Source of the DNA: Argyresthia goedartella | Taxonomy: Eukaryota; Arthropoda; Insecta; Lepidoptera; Argyresthiidae | Assembly (NCBI GenBank): GCA_949825045.1 | Contig: OX463810.1 | Span: 39,442,201 to 39,506,200, forward strand | DNA length: 64,000 nt | Direction of reading: 5' to 3' | Shown: positions 52,461 through 64,000 of the stretch, piece after piece | Numbering within the stretch: the first letter of the stretch is position 1 | Layout: each line of letters starts with the position of its first letter | Translations under genes and position numbers: made by a program | The notes under the pieces: model-generated | Seen by the model: only the letters and a program-made list of their open reading frames with translations | The model's database searches: none | Told to the model about the DNA's origin: nothing

Positions 52461-53382
52461 ATTAGTAGCTGGTCCAGGCAGTTCGTCCATTTTTCATTTC
52501 GCCTTTCGTCTAGTACTCACTTCGTCAATAATTTGATTCGTCCATTTCGTGAATCGTCTTCAGGCATTTCGTCCATTTCGAGATTTGTCAGTACGCACTT
52601 CCTCCATTTCGTGAATCGTCATAGTTCGTACATTAGGGACTAAGGTAAGAGCGGCGTCCCTGTTGTATAGCCCATAATGCAGGGAGGATTTCCAATCCTC
52701 AAACTCTGGGTACACCTTCATATAACTTCTAACTTGAGTTTGAGGGGGGTTGTATAGTCATGTCAACTCATTGGGCTATATTGGTTTTATTAATTATTTA
52801 TGTATCTTTAATTATTTTATTTTTTCTGTATATATGTGTGTATTTGTGGTGTATCTATGGTCTGAAATAAACGTTTTTCATCAGAATTTGAATTTAAACC
52901 AACATTTTATTTTTACTTGGACTGAATGCTTCTTAATTCTTAATAAATTCACCAATCCAACCCCATTTTGAGGCATTGCAATTTTGAACCTCATGCCAAA
53001 ACCTATAAAGGGAAAAAGACAGCGATCGCAGTCACGGGTCGTTGATGGGTTAAACCATCTAGGGGTTAGTCATCATAATCATCACTAACCTATATATTTA
53101 GGCTGGATTACAAATTTCGGAAGAGTTGTTTTTACGTGACATGACCTCTACCACTTGATTGGCAACCCTATACAAGTTGTTCGGGAGGAATCCTATAGCT
53201 TTTTTCGAATTCTATACCAAATACGTGTTGAGGTAATACGCGTTGGACGAAATGCATATTGGACCAAATACATATTGGAGAAGTAGATATTGGACGAAAT
53301 GCGTGTTGGACTAAATACAAGTCGGAAGAAATAAGAATTTAAATACCATTTGGACGAACTGCTTATTGGACCAGCAGCTAAT
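52461..53382. mobile_element. Fold-back (long inverted repeat) element
   Basis: The left end ATTAGTAGCTGGTCCAGGCA, then GTTCGTCCA, is the reverse complement (with small gaps) of the right end TGGACGAACTGC...TGGACCAGCAGCTAAT. Each arm is built from imperfect repeats of a TTCGTCCATTTCG-like word, about 160 bp on the left and 150 bp on the right. The middle (52640-53200) is non-coding. Arms made of subrepeats are typical of fold-back DNA elements. Confidence 0.65.
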
Positions 53383-54189
53383 AAATAAATAAAATAAAGA
53401 TTTGGTTTTAAGCCAAGTTGCGCTTCCGTTTTGTCATAATCTAAAGTTAGTACCTAGCCTTTTTTGGAGTGTACTTTTAATTCATGGATAGTGCTGGTTT
53501 TAACTTCGTTGTCCCTACATGTTATATTATATAAGTGTGGAAGAGCGAAGAAACTGAACCGTCCAGCGAAAGTAGTGTTTGCAGTTTGTACCTGGACCCT
53601 ATAAATTCTATTTCTCAGAAGATTCAAGCCATTTGAATGCACACGTTTCAATATTAATCATACTCTTAGCCAGTGGCTGAACCATAGAGGATGAAGGAGG
53701 TTCTTGAGTGATGCCAAATATATCCGATCTGTTTTTTTTACATCATCGACCCTTTTATCCTTCTATTTTATGCACAACTCTCAGAGTCTCATCCATCCTA
53801 TTCTGACCTCACGCGTACTTCCTTTTCGCTTAATATCATCCCTAGCGCAAGACGAACAAGGGAGGGTGGCCCTCCGCCCTTTTCTCTGCAAAATCACTTC
53901 TACTATGAAAACATCCCTTATTTAAAAAAGAAAAAAAAAACAAGTCGGATGGGTTTAAAATTAATAAAAAGTGCTCCTTATGTTTAACTGTTTACCTAAT
54001 TGAGTAAAAAGTTACACCCAAAAAAATATATTATCATCTCAAATTTAAGACCCTTTCCAAGTTGTAATATAAAGTTGTGACCTAAAAACCTAACTTTAGT
54101 ATTCGGACAAAAAGTGACCTATAGCAACCAATACGGTTTAAACGAACTAAATTTGGTGAATATCAAACGAATTTTTTTTACATTTACAT
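53383..54189. other. Unassigned
   Basis: No convincing gene is seen. Short frames at 53454-53925 have no motifs. Confidence 0.4.
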
Positions 54190-54375
54190 ACAGGCACATG
54201 CCTTGTTTCTGACCCCACACTAGGATACACGTGTCGTGGGAACCACAAACAGCGACGTCACACACACAAAGTCTTCCAAGACCTGGGTTTTTTATCTTTA
54301 CCCCCAGCCGGGGATCGAACCCGGGACCTCTAGCATACTAGGCAGAACTACAACCACTGCGCCACAGAGGTCGTC
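54190..54375 (-). mobile_element. SINE family C, copy 2 (reverse)
   Basis: On the minus strand: a tRNA-like head with gcagtggttgtagttctgcc (A-box side), the B box gggttcgatcccc (54307-54319), a body with acacgtgtatcctagtgtgg, and an AT-rich end. It matches the copy at 23058-23300 in head and body. Confidence 0.65.
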
Positions 54376-55904
54376 AAAAATCAATTGGTAAACAATATAT
54401 TTGATACCGTCTTCGATCATATGATCGAAGGTTACCGAGCTATGTGAGCAGATCTTGCAACTTAGCGACCGACCGATTATAAGTAATGAAGTTTAGATCA
54501 ACCGTTTCTCTTGCACTACACGATTGCATTCGATGGAGTTCTTAGAAGCTTTGCCATCATTCAAAATCACCCATAGGTACACAAAGCTTAAAGCATCACG
54601 CCCGTCTCATACGGCGTGGCACAGCACAGTTTGTGCCCACGTCGTTAAGGCCCAGTTGTGGCTGTTGAGGTGAGGGGCGCCGCATTGGCGGGGTAGCGGG
54701 CGGCGCGGAATAGCATCGGGCCACCCGGACGCCTCCCGGACACATTAAAATTAGGTGTTTTTTCGAATTTACTGAAAAACGGAAATATGCTAATTGATAA
54801 AATTTAAGAATTGATACGGAGCTCTAAAAGAGAAAAATTTAGGTATATAAATTATGAGAAAAATCAATAATTTTATATTAAAATGATTGTATCTCCTTTT
54901 AAATATAGACTATGTTCTGGATTTTTCACGATCGAGCAAATTAATCCAATCGCGTAACGACATAGTGTTTAAATTAGATTATCTCTTTGTAAATAACATA
55001 TATTTTTTTGAGACCGATGAATTTATTGGAAATAATTTTATATTTTTTTTGCCAAAGCTCTCTTCAGTGGTTTTGTGTGATCTTGGGCCTTAATAACTCC
55101 ACACACAAAGCCTACTCGGGGCTAAACCCAGTCCTGATAGATGGAAATGTAATTTTTTTAATCTCGTCTGACGGAAGGCTTTCGGTTTGGGGTCAACCGC
55201 ACCCCAGCATCAGTCTTCGAGGCGACATGACATCGATCACTGATGGACCATTCTGCTATCTTGGGCTGACTCTAAATTTTGAAAATTGGAATTTGTCATT
55301 GAGTCATGACATCTATAGATGAACAACTGTTTTGCGAGGTTGGAAGAAACTACATGCGGTAAAAAATACGGTATTTGACAAGGTAGTCCAATAAATCTAG
55401 AAACGTGTCTCAAGCTCAACCTGTTTCAACAAAACCGTTTGACATTATCAGAATTGTACATTTCCAGTTGTATTTTAAAAACTCAATTTTATGTTAAAAA
55501 GACAGCATTTCACTATGACGTCACATGCTAGTAATTCATAGAACTCGTGAACAAAATTGCCGTTTAAGCAGCTATTTTGACTAGCAGTCAAATACCGTAT
55601 TACGAATAAAGATTAGTAGCTAGTTCTTAATAGGTAGGCTATGAAAGCGAAATATACAGGTGTAGTCATATTCCAGGATGAGGGTGCAGAATATCCTTGA
55701 GAAACAAATTGAACGCAGCACGTTTAATGTGGAGTATGTTCGTAAATTGGAATGGGGTTCGGTGTGAGTTGGTAGTGATTGTCTTAAGTTTCCATGATTC
55801 GATTCCTGTGGCATTTTAATTAAACAACGCAGTCCTTTTGTTGTCCTTCAAGGTTTAGGTTTTTACTTTTTCATTACGACCCACACGTTAAATAAAAAAA
55901 ATAA
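54376..55904. other. Unassigned
   Basis: No gene or repeat copy is recognised. A GC-rich patch at 54640-54745 stands out from its surroundings, but I cannot name it. Confidence 0.4.
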
Positions 55905-56085
55905 AAAAAAATATTGGACACAATTTACACACATTTATCTAGCCCCAAACTAGGATTCCCTGAATCTTGGGTAATAGACAACGAAACAAATACTTAAATA
56001 GATAAATATTATACTTCGATAGATAAACAAACATGACTAGGTAACAAACATCCGTTCTCATCAAACAAATATTTGCCCCCACTAA
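55905..56085 (-). mobile_element. SINE family B, copy 2 (headless, reverse)
   Basis: The minus strand reads gtgggggcaaatatttgtttg, gatgagaacggatgtttgtt, acctagtcatg, ttcagggaatcctagtttgg and ggctagat. It aligns with 44140-44300 but stops exactly at the tRNA-like head, so it is 5'-truncated. Confidence 0.75.
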
Positions 56086-56847
56086 TATCTCGTATATCAT
56101 TATGATAACGTCTTTAAAAATAGTTCTTTTGAATGAATTTAGATTTTATTTATGTCTCCTTTGAAAACAAATTCGGGATCAAAGTGAAATGTGTAAACGA
56201 GTTAATTTAATACCAACAGCCGTTTTGCAATTAAAAACTCAATTTACGAAAGTGTGAACTCCCTCGAAGAAAAGCACACGTTATCAAGCTAAGCAGGGCG
56301 GCAAACATTCAGCACATTTTTTTTCTCAGTAATATCGAACGACCGCCTAAGATCGCCGATTTAAATTGAGCTCTAAAAACCGCTTAGAACTAAGAGAAAC
56401 GTAGTTAGGGGCAGGCCAACGATAGATGGTCGTATATATTTTTTTCTGCTTAAATAAGGGTGCAACGACACTGGTGAGGGCGGACAAAGAAATGCAATTA
56501 AATGTAAAATAGGGGCTGATTCACACGACTGTTGACATGCCATGACGAATAGGGACCCGATAGGTGTCACACGATTTCGCTATCGAACTTTGCCTCTATT
56601 TACTAAGTCTACGTATTTGCATTTGCAGAGATTTTTGAGGGTGAATATTGAAAGGTTTTGGAGTCCAAGATTGCCGTCTTTTAACAATAAAATTTTATTT
56701 AAGTACTAACAAAATTATAGGTATATTTTGTAAACGTGGAGACTTGAGTGACATGACACTGTCACCGGCAATTTATCTTTGTTTGAGTTACACGAAATCA
56801 ATTTGACGTCCGAATAACGACGTAACTATATTTTCGCTTTTAAAAGG
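56086..56847. other. Unassigned region before the transposase array
   Basis: No gene is seen. A candidate splice acceptor (ttgtatattttcag, 56854-56867) lies just before the first unit and may be the original acceptor of the transposase coding exon. Confidence 0.3.
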
Positions 56848-58571
56848 ATGTCTATTGTATATTTTCAGATATTAGTACAGGACAGAATTTGCAGGCCGTG
56901 TTTGCAACGCGCTGATCGTTTTGTGGCATCACAAATAAGATCACAAGAAGAAGAGGAAGCTGCTTTGGCATCACAGCAAGCAGCAACTGACCTTGTTTTG
57001 GAACCCTCGTCCAGTCAATCTTCAGAATTGCGGAGTGTTCCACTAAGAGTTACTCCCGAAGAGCATTTCGAAGATATTTCTGAAGCGGATGACTATATTG
57101 TTCCAGAGCAAGCAGAAGCAATGCCACAGATGCCAAATGTGCCTCTAATCTCAGTACCAGGTTTCTCACGTATTCCTTTTAGTTCAACAAACTGTATTAT
57201 GGCAGGCTGCAATCACAGAGATAATCTACACAGAACTAATAAAGTGATAAGAACGAATATTTTATCTAAACAAAATATATACATTCCGCATGGAGTTCGA
57301 GTCTGTGCAGAGCATTTGAGAGATGGTGCTTTATGGCTCAATTTGACGGAACATGGTCGTCCAACACTGGAAACGTTTAATGGTACACAATTAGCCGAAT
57401 GTTAAAGATGCTTCATAAAAAGAACTTGCAATATTTGAATTTTGAAAGATTAGAAACTATCGATGACACTATATTTAATTATTATATTGGTTTTACTAAA
57501 GAGGTCTTTTTAACTATTTTATAAGAAACCCCTTCCTTAAAACAAGCTTTTAGAAAACCTAAAAGAGCTCTGGCAATGGTTATATGCAAACTTCATACTG
57601 GCAATTCAAATAAAAGACTAGGAAGTATCTTTCATGTATCTGCGCAATATTTAAGCAAAGTAATGAAAAAGACACGACTTTCTTATGCGCGAATTTGTTC
57701 GAAAACACTTGGGCTTTGATCATATTTACGGACCAGATAACGCATTTTCATACAGAGATCAACTCCGTGAGCGAATTTTAAGAATCCTACATATATTATT
57801 TGCAGAACCTAACTGTGATCAGTTGATAAGTATTTGTGATGGTACTTATTTTTATATTCAGAAAAGTCAAAACTACAGTTTCCAAAGGCTATCATACAGC
57901 TCCCACAAGTACAGGAATCTTCTAAAGATGTTTTTAATAGTAAGTTCTGATGGATATATTATTGAGGCGTGTGGGCCTTTTGCGGCCACCAAATCCGATG
58001 CCACCATTATGGAGGAATTAATAAGAGAGAATGAAGATAACCCTTTCCATTGGTTTTTTGAAAACAACGATATTTTCATTCTTGATCGAGGATTTCGCGA
58101 TGTAGGTAGTTGATAAAATGAACGAGATAGGGTATAAAGCTTACTTGCCTCTTACAAAAGACGACGACAAAACTCAGCTTACTATCCAACAGGCGAACGA
58201 ATCTCGTAAAGTGACGTTGTGCCGTTGGGTAGTAGAAACAATAAACGGTCGTTTAAAAAACCAATTTCGACAACTGAGATCCCAGTATGTCAATATAGCA
58301 GCACCTCATCTAAAACAGGAAATAAAATTAGCTTTGCTTTGTTAAATGCGTTTGGAAAACGGTTGGTAGATCACCGTCTCGCAGATCAAATAATTAATTA
58401 AATATATTTAAAATATGACTCTCCAAACCGTCTATCACATTTGGTGATACAAAACAATTTTAATCCACGAAGAGCAGCTTTTCAAGCTATAGATGCTAGC
58501 CACGACTTTAAACACTTCCACATCCTTTCATATGATGATTTATTAATAATGTCTTTAGGACAGCAGTTATG
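56848..58571 (+). pseudogene. PIF/Harbinger-type (DDE) transposase relic, unit 1
   Basis: The piece at 56848-57405 encodes RICRPCLQRADR (one CxxC pair), an acidic Ser/Glu-rich linker, and a zinc-like domain CIMAGCNHRDNLHR...VRVCAEHLRDGALW. Next, in another frame, comes a helix-turn-helix region (ALAMVICKLHTGNSNKRLGS, FHVSAQYLSKVMKK, 57572-57672) with a stop at 57522-57524. The frame 57685-58113 has the first catalytic Asp (ICDGTYFY) and second Asp (FILDRGFRDV). The frame 58118-58345 has the Glu (CRWVVETINGRLKN). The last part ends SYDDLLIMSLGQQL and a stop at 58571. This is the DDE_Tnp_4 fold of HARBI1/ISL2EU-like transposases. At least four frame changes make it non-functional. Unit 1 is the only full unit that keeps the CxxC pair and lacks the two nonsense changes of units 2-4. 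Confidence 0.85.
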
Positions 58572-60269
58572 AGTACAGGACAGAATTTGCAGGCCGTTTT
58601 TGCAACGCGCTGATCGTTTTGTGGCATCACAAATAAGATCACAAGAAGAAGAGGAAGCTGCTTTGGCATCACAGCAAGCAGCAACTGACCTTGTTTTGGA
58701 ACCCTCGTCCAGTCAATCTTCAGAATTGCAGAGTGTTCCACTAAGAGTTACTCCCGAAGAGCATTTCGAAGATATTTCTGTAGCGGATGACTATATTGTT
58801 CCAGAGCAAGCAGAAGCAATGCCATAGATGTCAAATGTGCCTCTAATCTCAGTACCAGGTTTCTCACGTATTCCTTTTAGTTCAACAAACTGTATTATGG
58901 CAGGCTGCAATCACAGAGATAATCTACACAGAACTAATAAAGTGATAAGAACGAATATTTTATCTTAACAAAATATATACATTCCGCATGGAGTTCGAGT
59001 CTGTGAAGAGCATTTGAGAGATGGTGCTTTATGGCTCAATTTGACGGAACATGGTCGTCCAACACTGGAAACGTTTAATGGTACACAATTAGCCGAATGT
59101 TAAAGATGCTTCATAAAAAGAACTTGCAATATTTGAATTTTGAAAGATTAGAAACTATCGATGACACTATATTTAATTATTATATTGGTTTTACTAAAGA
59201 GGTCTTTTTAACTATTTTATAAGAAACCCCTTCCTTAAAACAAGCTTTTAGAAAACCTAAAAGAGCTCTGGCAATGGTTATATGCAAACTTCATACTGGC
59301 AATTCAAATAAAAGACTAGGAAGTATCTTTCATGTATCTGCGCAATATTTAAGCAAAGTAATGAAAAAGACACGACTTTCTTATGCGCGAATTTGTTCGA
59401 AAACACTTGGGCTTTGATCATATTTACGGACCAGATAACGCATTTTCATACAGAGATCAACTCCGTGAGCGAATTTTAAGAATCCTACATATATTATTTG
59501 CAGAACCTAACTGTGATCAGTTGATAAGTATTTGTGATGGTACTTATTTTTATATTCAGAAAAGTCAAAACTACAGTTTCCAAAGGCTATCATACAGCTC
59601 CCACAAGTACAGGAATCTTCTAAAGATGTTTTTAATAGTAAGTTCTGATGGATATATTATTGAGGCGTGTGGGCCTTTTGCGGCCACCAAATCCGATGCC
59701 ACCATTATGGAGGAATTAATAAGAGAGAATGAAGATAACCCTTTCCATTGGTTTTTTGAAAACAACGATATTTTCATTCTTGATCGAGGATTTCGCGATG
59801 TAGGTAGTTGATAAAATGAACGAGATAGGGTATAAAGCTTACTTGCCTCTTACAAAAGACGACGACAAAACTCAGCTTACTATCCAACAGGCGAACGAAT
59901 CTCGTAAAGTGACGTTGTGCCGTTGGGTAGTAGAAACAATAAACGGTCGTTTAAAAAACCAATTTCGACAACTGAGATCCCAGTATGTCAATATAGCAGC
60001 ACCTCATCTAAAACAGGAAATAAAATTAGCTTTGCTTTGTTAAATGCGTTTGGAAAACGGTTGGTAGATCACCGTCTCGCAGATCAAATAATTAATTAAA
60101 TATATTTAAAATATGACTCTCCAAACCGTCTATCACATTTGGTGATACAAAACAATTTTAATCCACGAAGAGCAGCTTTTCAAGCTATAGATGCTAGCCA
60201 CGACTTTAAACACTTCCACATCCTTTCATATGATGATTTATTAATAATGTCTTTAGGACAGCAGTTATG
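58572..60269 (+). pseudogene. Transposase relic, unit 2
   Basis: It is identical to unit 1 except for about seven substitutions in its first 430 bp. These include Cys to Phe in the CxxC pair (RPFLQ), CAG to TAG (58825-58827) and a change giving TAA (58966-58968) in the zinc-like domain. The catalytic pieces (59383-59811 and 59816-60043) and all frameshifts are the same. Confidence 0.85.
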
Positions 60270-61967
60270 AGTACAGGACAGAATTTGCAGGCCGTTTTTG
60301 CAACGCGCTGATCGTTTTGTGGCATCACAAATAAGATCACAAGAAGAAGAGGAAGCTGCTTTGGCATCACAGCAAGCAGCAACTGACCTTGTTTTGGAAC
60401 CCTCGTCCAGTCAATCTTCAGAATTGCAGAGTGTTCCACTAAGAGTTACTCCCGAAGAGCATTTCGAAGATATTTCTGTAGCGGATGACTATATTGTTCC
60501 AGAGCAAGCAGAAGCAATGCCATAGATGTCAAATGTGCCTCTAATCTCAGTACCAGGTTTCTCACGTATTCCTTTTAGTTCAACAAACTGTATTATGGCA
60601 GGCTGCAATCACAGAGATAATCTACACAGAACTAATAAAGTGATAAGAACGAATATTTTATCTTAACAAAATATATACATTCCGCATGGAGTTCGAGTCT
60701 GTGAAGAGCATTTGAGAGATGGTGCTTTATGGCTCAATTTGACGGAACATGGTCGTCCAACACTGGAAACGTTTAATGGTACACAATTAGCCGAATGTTA
60801 AAGATGCTTCATAAAAAGAACTTGCAATATTTGAATTTTGAAAGATTAGAAACTATCGATGACACTATATTTAATTATTATATTGGTTTTACTAAAGAGG
60901 TCTTTTTAACTATTTTATAAGAAACCCCTTCCTTAAAACAAGCTTTTAGAAAACCTAAAAGAGCTCTGGCAATGGTTATATGCAAACTTCATACTGGCAA
61001 TTCAAATAAAAGACTAGGAAGTATCTTTCATGTATCTGCGCAATATTTAAGCAAAGTAATGAAAAAGACACGACTTTCTTATGCGCGAATTTGTTCGAAA
61101 ACACTTGGGCTTTGATCATATTTACGGACCAGATAACGCATTTTCATACAGAGATCAACTCCGTGAGCGAATTTTAAGAATCCTACATATATTATTTGCA
61201 GAACCTAACTGTGATCAGTTGATAAGTATTTGTGATGGTACTTATTTTTATATTCAGAAAAGTCAAAACTACAGTTTCCAAAGGCTATCATACAGCTCCC
61301 ACAAGTACAGGAATCTTCTAAAGATGTTTTTAATAGTAAGTTCTGATGGATATATTATTGAGGCGTGTGGGCCTTTTGCGGCCACCAAATCCGATGCCAC
61401 CATTATGGAGGAATTAATAAGAGAGAATGAAGATAACCCTTTCCATTGGTTTTTTGAAAACAACGATATTTTCATTCTTGATCGAGGATTTCGCGATGTA
61501 GGTAGTTGATAAAATGAACGAGATAGGGTATAAAGCTTACTTGCCTCTTACAAAAGACGACGACAAAACTCAGCTTACTATCCAACAGGCGAACGAATCT
61601 CGTAAAGTGACGTTGTGCCGTTGGGTAGTAGAAACAATAAACGGTCGTTTAAAAAACCAATTTCGACAACTGAGATCCCAGTATGTCAATATAGCAGCAC
61701 CTCATCTAAAACAGGAAATAAAATTAGCTTTGCTTTGTTAAATGCGTTTGGAAAACGGTTGGTAGATCACCGTCTCGCAGATCAAATAATTAATTAAATA
61801 TATTTAAAATATGACTCTCCAAACCGTCTATCACATTTGGTGATACAAAACAATTTTAATCCACGAAGAGCAGCTTTTCAAGCTATAGATGCTAGCCACG
61901 ACTTTAAACACTTCCACATCCTTTCATATGATGATTTATTAATAATGTCTTTAGGACAGCAGTTATG
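60270..61967 (+). pseudogene. Transposase relic, unit 3
   Basis: By eye it is indistinguishable from unit 2, with the same TAG (60523-60525), the same Phe in the former CxxC pair and the same broken frames (catalytic pieces 61081-61509 and 61514-61741). Confidence 0.85.
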
Positions 61968-63665
61968 AGTACAGGACAGAATTTGCAGGCCGTTTTTGCA
62001 ACGCGCTGATCGTTTTGTGGCATCACAAATAAGATCACAAGAAGAAGAGGAAGCTGCTTTGGCATCACAGCAAGCAGCAACTGACCTTGTTTTGGAACCC
62101 TCGTCCAGTCAATCTTCAGAATTGCAGAGTGTTCCACTAAGAGTTACTCCCGAAGAGCATTTCGAAGATATTTCTGTAGCGGATGACTATATTGTTCCAG
62201 AGCAAGCAGAAGCAATGCCATAGATGTCAAATGTGCCTCTAATCTCAGTACCAGGTTTCTCACGTATTCCTTTTAGTTCAACAAACTGTATTATGGCAGG
62301 CTGCAATCACAGAGATAATCTACACAGAACTAATAAAGTGATAAGAACGAATATTTTATCTTAACAAAATATATACATTCCGCATGGAGTTCGAGTCTGT
62401 GAAGAGCATTTGAGAGATGGTGCTTTATGGCTCAATTTGACGGAACATGGTCGTCCAACACTGGAAACGTTTAATGGTACACAATTAGCCGAATGTTAAA
62501 GATGCTTCATAAAAAGAACTTGCAATATTTGAATTTTGAAAGATTAGAAACTATCGATGACACTATATTTAATTATTATATTGGTTTTACTAAAGAGGTC
62601 TTTTTAACTATTTTATAAGAAACCCCTTTCTTAAAACAAGCTTTTAGAAAACCTAAAAGAGCTCTGGCAATGGTTATATGCAAACTTCATACTGGCAATT
62701 CAAATAAAAGACTAGGAAGTATCTTTCATGTATCTGCGCAATATTTAAGCAAAGTAATGAAAAAGACACGACTTTCTTATGCGCGAATTTGTTCGAAAAC
62801 ACTTGGGCTTTGATCATATTTACGGACCAGATAACGCATTTTCATACAGAGATCAACTCCGTGAGCGAATTTTAAGAATCCTACATATATTATTTGCAGA
62901 ACCTAACTGTGATCAGTTGATAAGTATTTGTGATGGTACTTATTTTTATATTCAGAAAAGTCAAAACTACAGTTTCCAAAGGCTATCATACAGCTCCCAC
63001 AAGTACAGGAATCTTCTAAAGATGTTTTTAATAGTAAGTTCTGATGGATATATTATTGAGGCGTGTGGGCCTTTTGCGGCCACCAAATCCGATGCCACCA
63101 TTATGGAGGAATTAATAAGAGAGAATGAAGATAACCCTTTTCATTGGTTTTTTGAAAACAACGATATTTTCATTCTTGATCGAGGATTTCGCGATGTAGG
63201 TAGTTGATAAAATGAACGAGATAGGGTATAAAGCTTACTTGCCTCTTACAAAAGACGACGACAAAACTCAGCTTACTATCCAACAGGCGAACGAATCTCG
63301 TAAAGTGACGTTGTGCCGTTGGGTAGTAGAAACAATAAACGGTCGTTTAAAAAACCAATTTCGACAACTGAGATCCCAGTATGTCAATATAGCAGCACCT
63401 CATCTAAAACAGGAAATAAAATTAGCTTTGCTTTGTTAAATGCGTTTGGAAAACGGTTGGTAGATCACCGTCTCGCAGATCAAATAATTAATTAAATATA
63501 TTTAAAATATGACTCTCCAAACCGTCTATCACATTTGGTGATACAAAACAATTTTAATCCACGAAGAGCAGCTTTTCAAGCTATAGATGCTAGCCACGAC
63601 TTTAAACACTTCCACATCCTTTCATATGATGATTTATTAATAATGTCTTTAGGACAGCAGTTATG
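61968..63665 (+). pseudogene. Transposase relic, unit 4
   Basis: It is like units 2 and 3, including the TAG at 62221-62223, but with two further substitutions (aacccctttctt near 62622 and aacccttttcatt near 63133). The catalytic pieces lie at 62779-63207 and 63212-63439. Confidence 0.85.
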
Positions 63666-64000
63666 AGTACAGGACAGAATTTGCAGGCCGTTTTTGCAAC
63701 GCGCTGATCGTTTTGTGGCATCACAAATAAGATCACAAGAAGAAGAGGAAGCTGCTTTGGCATCACAGCAAGCAGCAACTGACCTTGTTTTGGAACCCTC
63801 GTCCAGTCAATCTTCAGAATTGCGGAGTGTTCCACTAAGAGTTACTCCCGAAGAGCATTTCGAAGATATTTCTGAAGCGGATGACTATATTGTTCCAGAG
63901 CAAGCAGAAGCAATGCCACAGATGCCAAATGTGCCTCTAATCTCAGTACCAGGTTTCTCACGTATTCCTTTTAGTTCAACAAACTGTATTATGGCAGGCT
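63666..64000 (+). pseudogene. Transposase relic, unit 5 (cut by window end)
   Basis: It starts like units 2-4 (RPFLQ) but then carries the unit 1 form at four successive positions (cgg, gaa, CAG at 63919-63921, cca). It is therefore a mosaic of the two types. The rest lies outside the window. Confidence 0.85.

Larger units (their letters stand above)
56874..64000 (+). repeat. Tandem array of a 1698-bp transposase-derived unit
   Basis: The starting word agtacaggacagaatttgca recurs at 56874, 58572, 60270, 61968 and 63666, an exact period of 1698 bp. Four full units and 335 bp of a fifth are present, and the array continues beyond the window. The units differ at only a handful of positions. Each junction is the transposase stop codon (ttatga) running straight into agtacag, with AGGACAG present on both sides 20 bp apart. 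Confidence 0.95.

Noticed and set aside
1..64000. Any ordinary host protein-coding gene
   Set aside because: Every long open frame with recognisable motifs belongs to a transposable element; the remaining short frames have no motifs, splice structure or conservation that I can point to.

Overview
This window is eukaryotic, AT-rich, and looks like insect DNA, most probably a moth or butterfly. That is inferred from the mixture of elements: several LINEs of the CR1/Jockey group whose ORF1 begins with a PHD-like zinc finger, an RTE LINE ending in (TGATGA)n, BEL/Pao and piggyBac-type pieces, tRNA-headed SINEs, an insect-type Crypton recombinase and a short run of the insect telomere repeat (CCTAA/TTAGG). 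I found no convincing host gene. Almost everything recognisable is a transposable element, a relic of one, or a simple or tandem repeat.

Layout. 1-10.5 kb holds a SINE, a MITE, two decayed LINE relics and a BEL/Pao retrotransposon relic cut by a TTAA-flanked (piggyBac-type) MITE; a second copy of that MITE lies 0.7 kb further on. 10.8-22.1 kb is a three-level nest. A Crypton-type tyrosine recombinase gene (minus strand) has its two exons 9.5 kb apart. The intron contains a PHD-ORF1 LINE, whose ORF2 is in turn split by a second LINE that is complete and has two open ORFs. 22-27.5 kb is mostly unassigned intergenic DNA with SINE, MITE and LINE tails. 27.6-33.4 kb is a 38-bp minisatellite divided into two blocks by an apparently intact LINE (ORF1 28402-29376, ORF2 29690-32575). 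33.7-38 kb has a further LINE, a LINE 3' fragment and an LTR-element integrase tail. 38-48.5 kb is mostly non-coding, with a striking set of near-perfect palindromes, a MITE, SINEs, a poly(A)-ended GC-rich element next to four telomere repeats, and an RTE tail. 48.5-51.4 kb is a 5'-truncated second copy of the inner LINE of the nest. 52-56 kb has a hairpin, a fold-back element and SINE pieces. 56.87-64.0 kb is a head-to-tail array of a 1698-bp unit carrying a broken PIF/Harbinger-type (DDE) transposase; it runs off the end of the window.

How the parts work together. The LINEs would supply endonuclease and reverse transcriptase in trans to the SINEs, and the MITEs and fold-back element have no transposase of their own here. 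Only two LINEs (14.7-19.2 kb and 28.1-33.0 kb) look capable of coding for complete proteins. The other coding relics carry stops or frameshifts. The most unusual structure is the transposase array: every unit shares the same frameshifts, so it was already dead when it was multiplied, and it now behaves like a young satellite.
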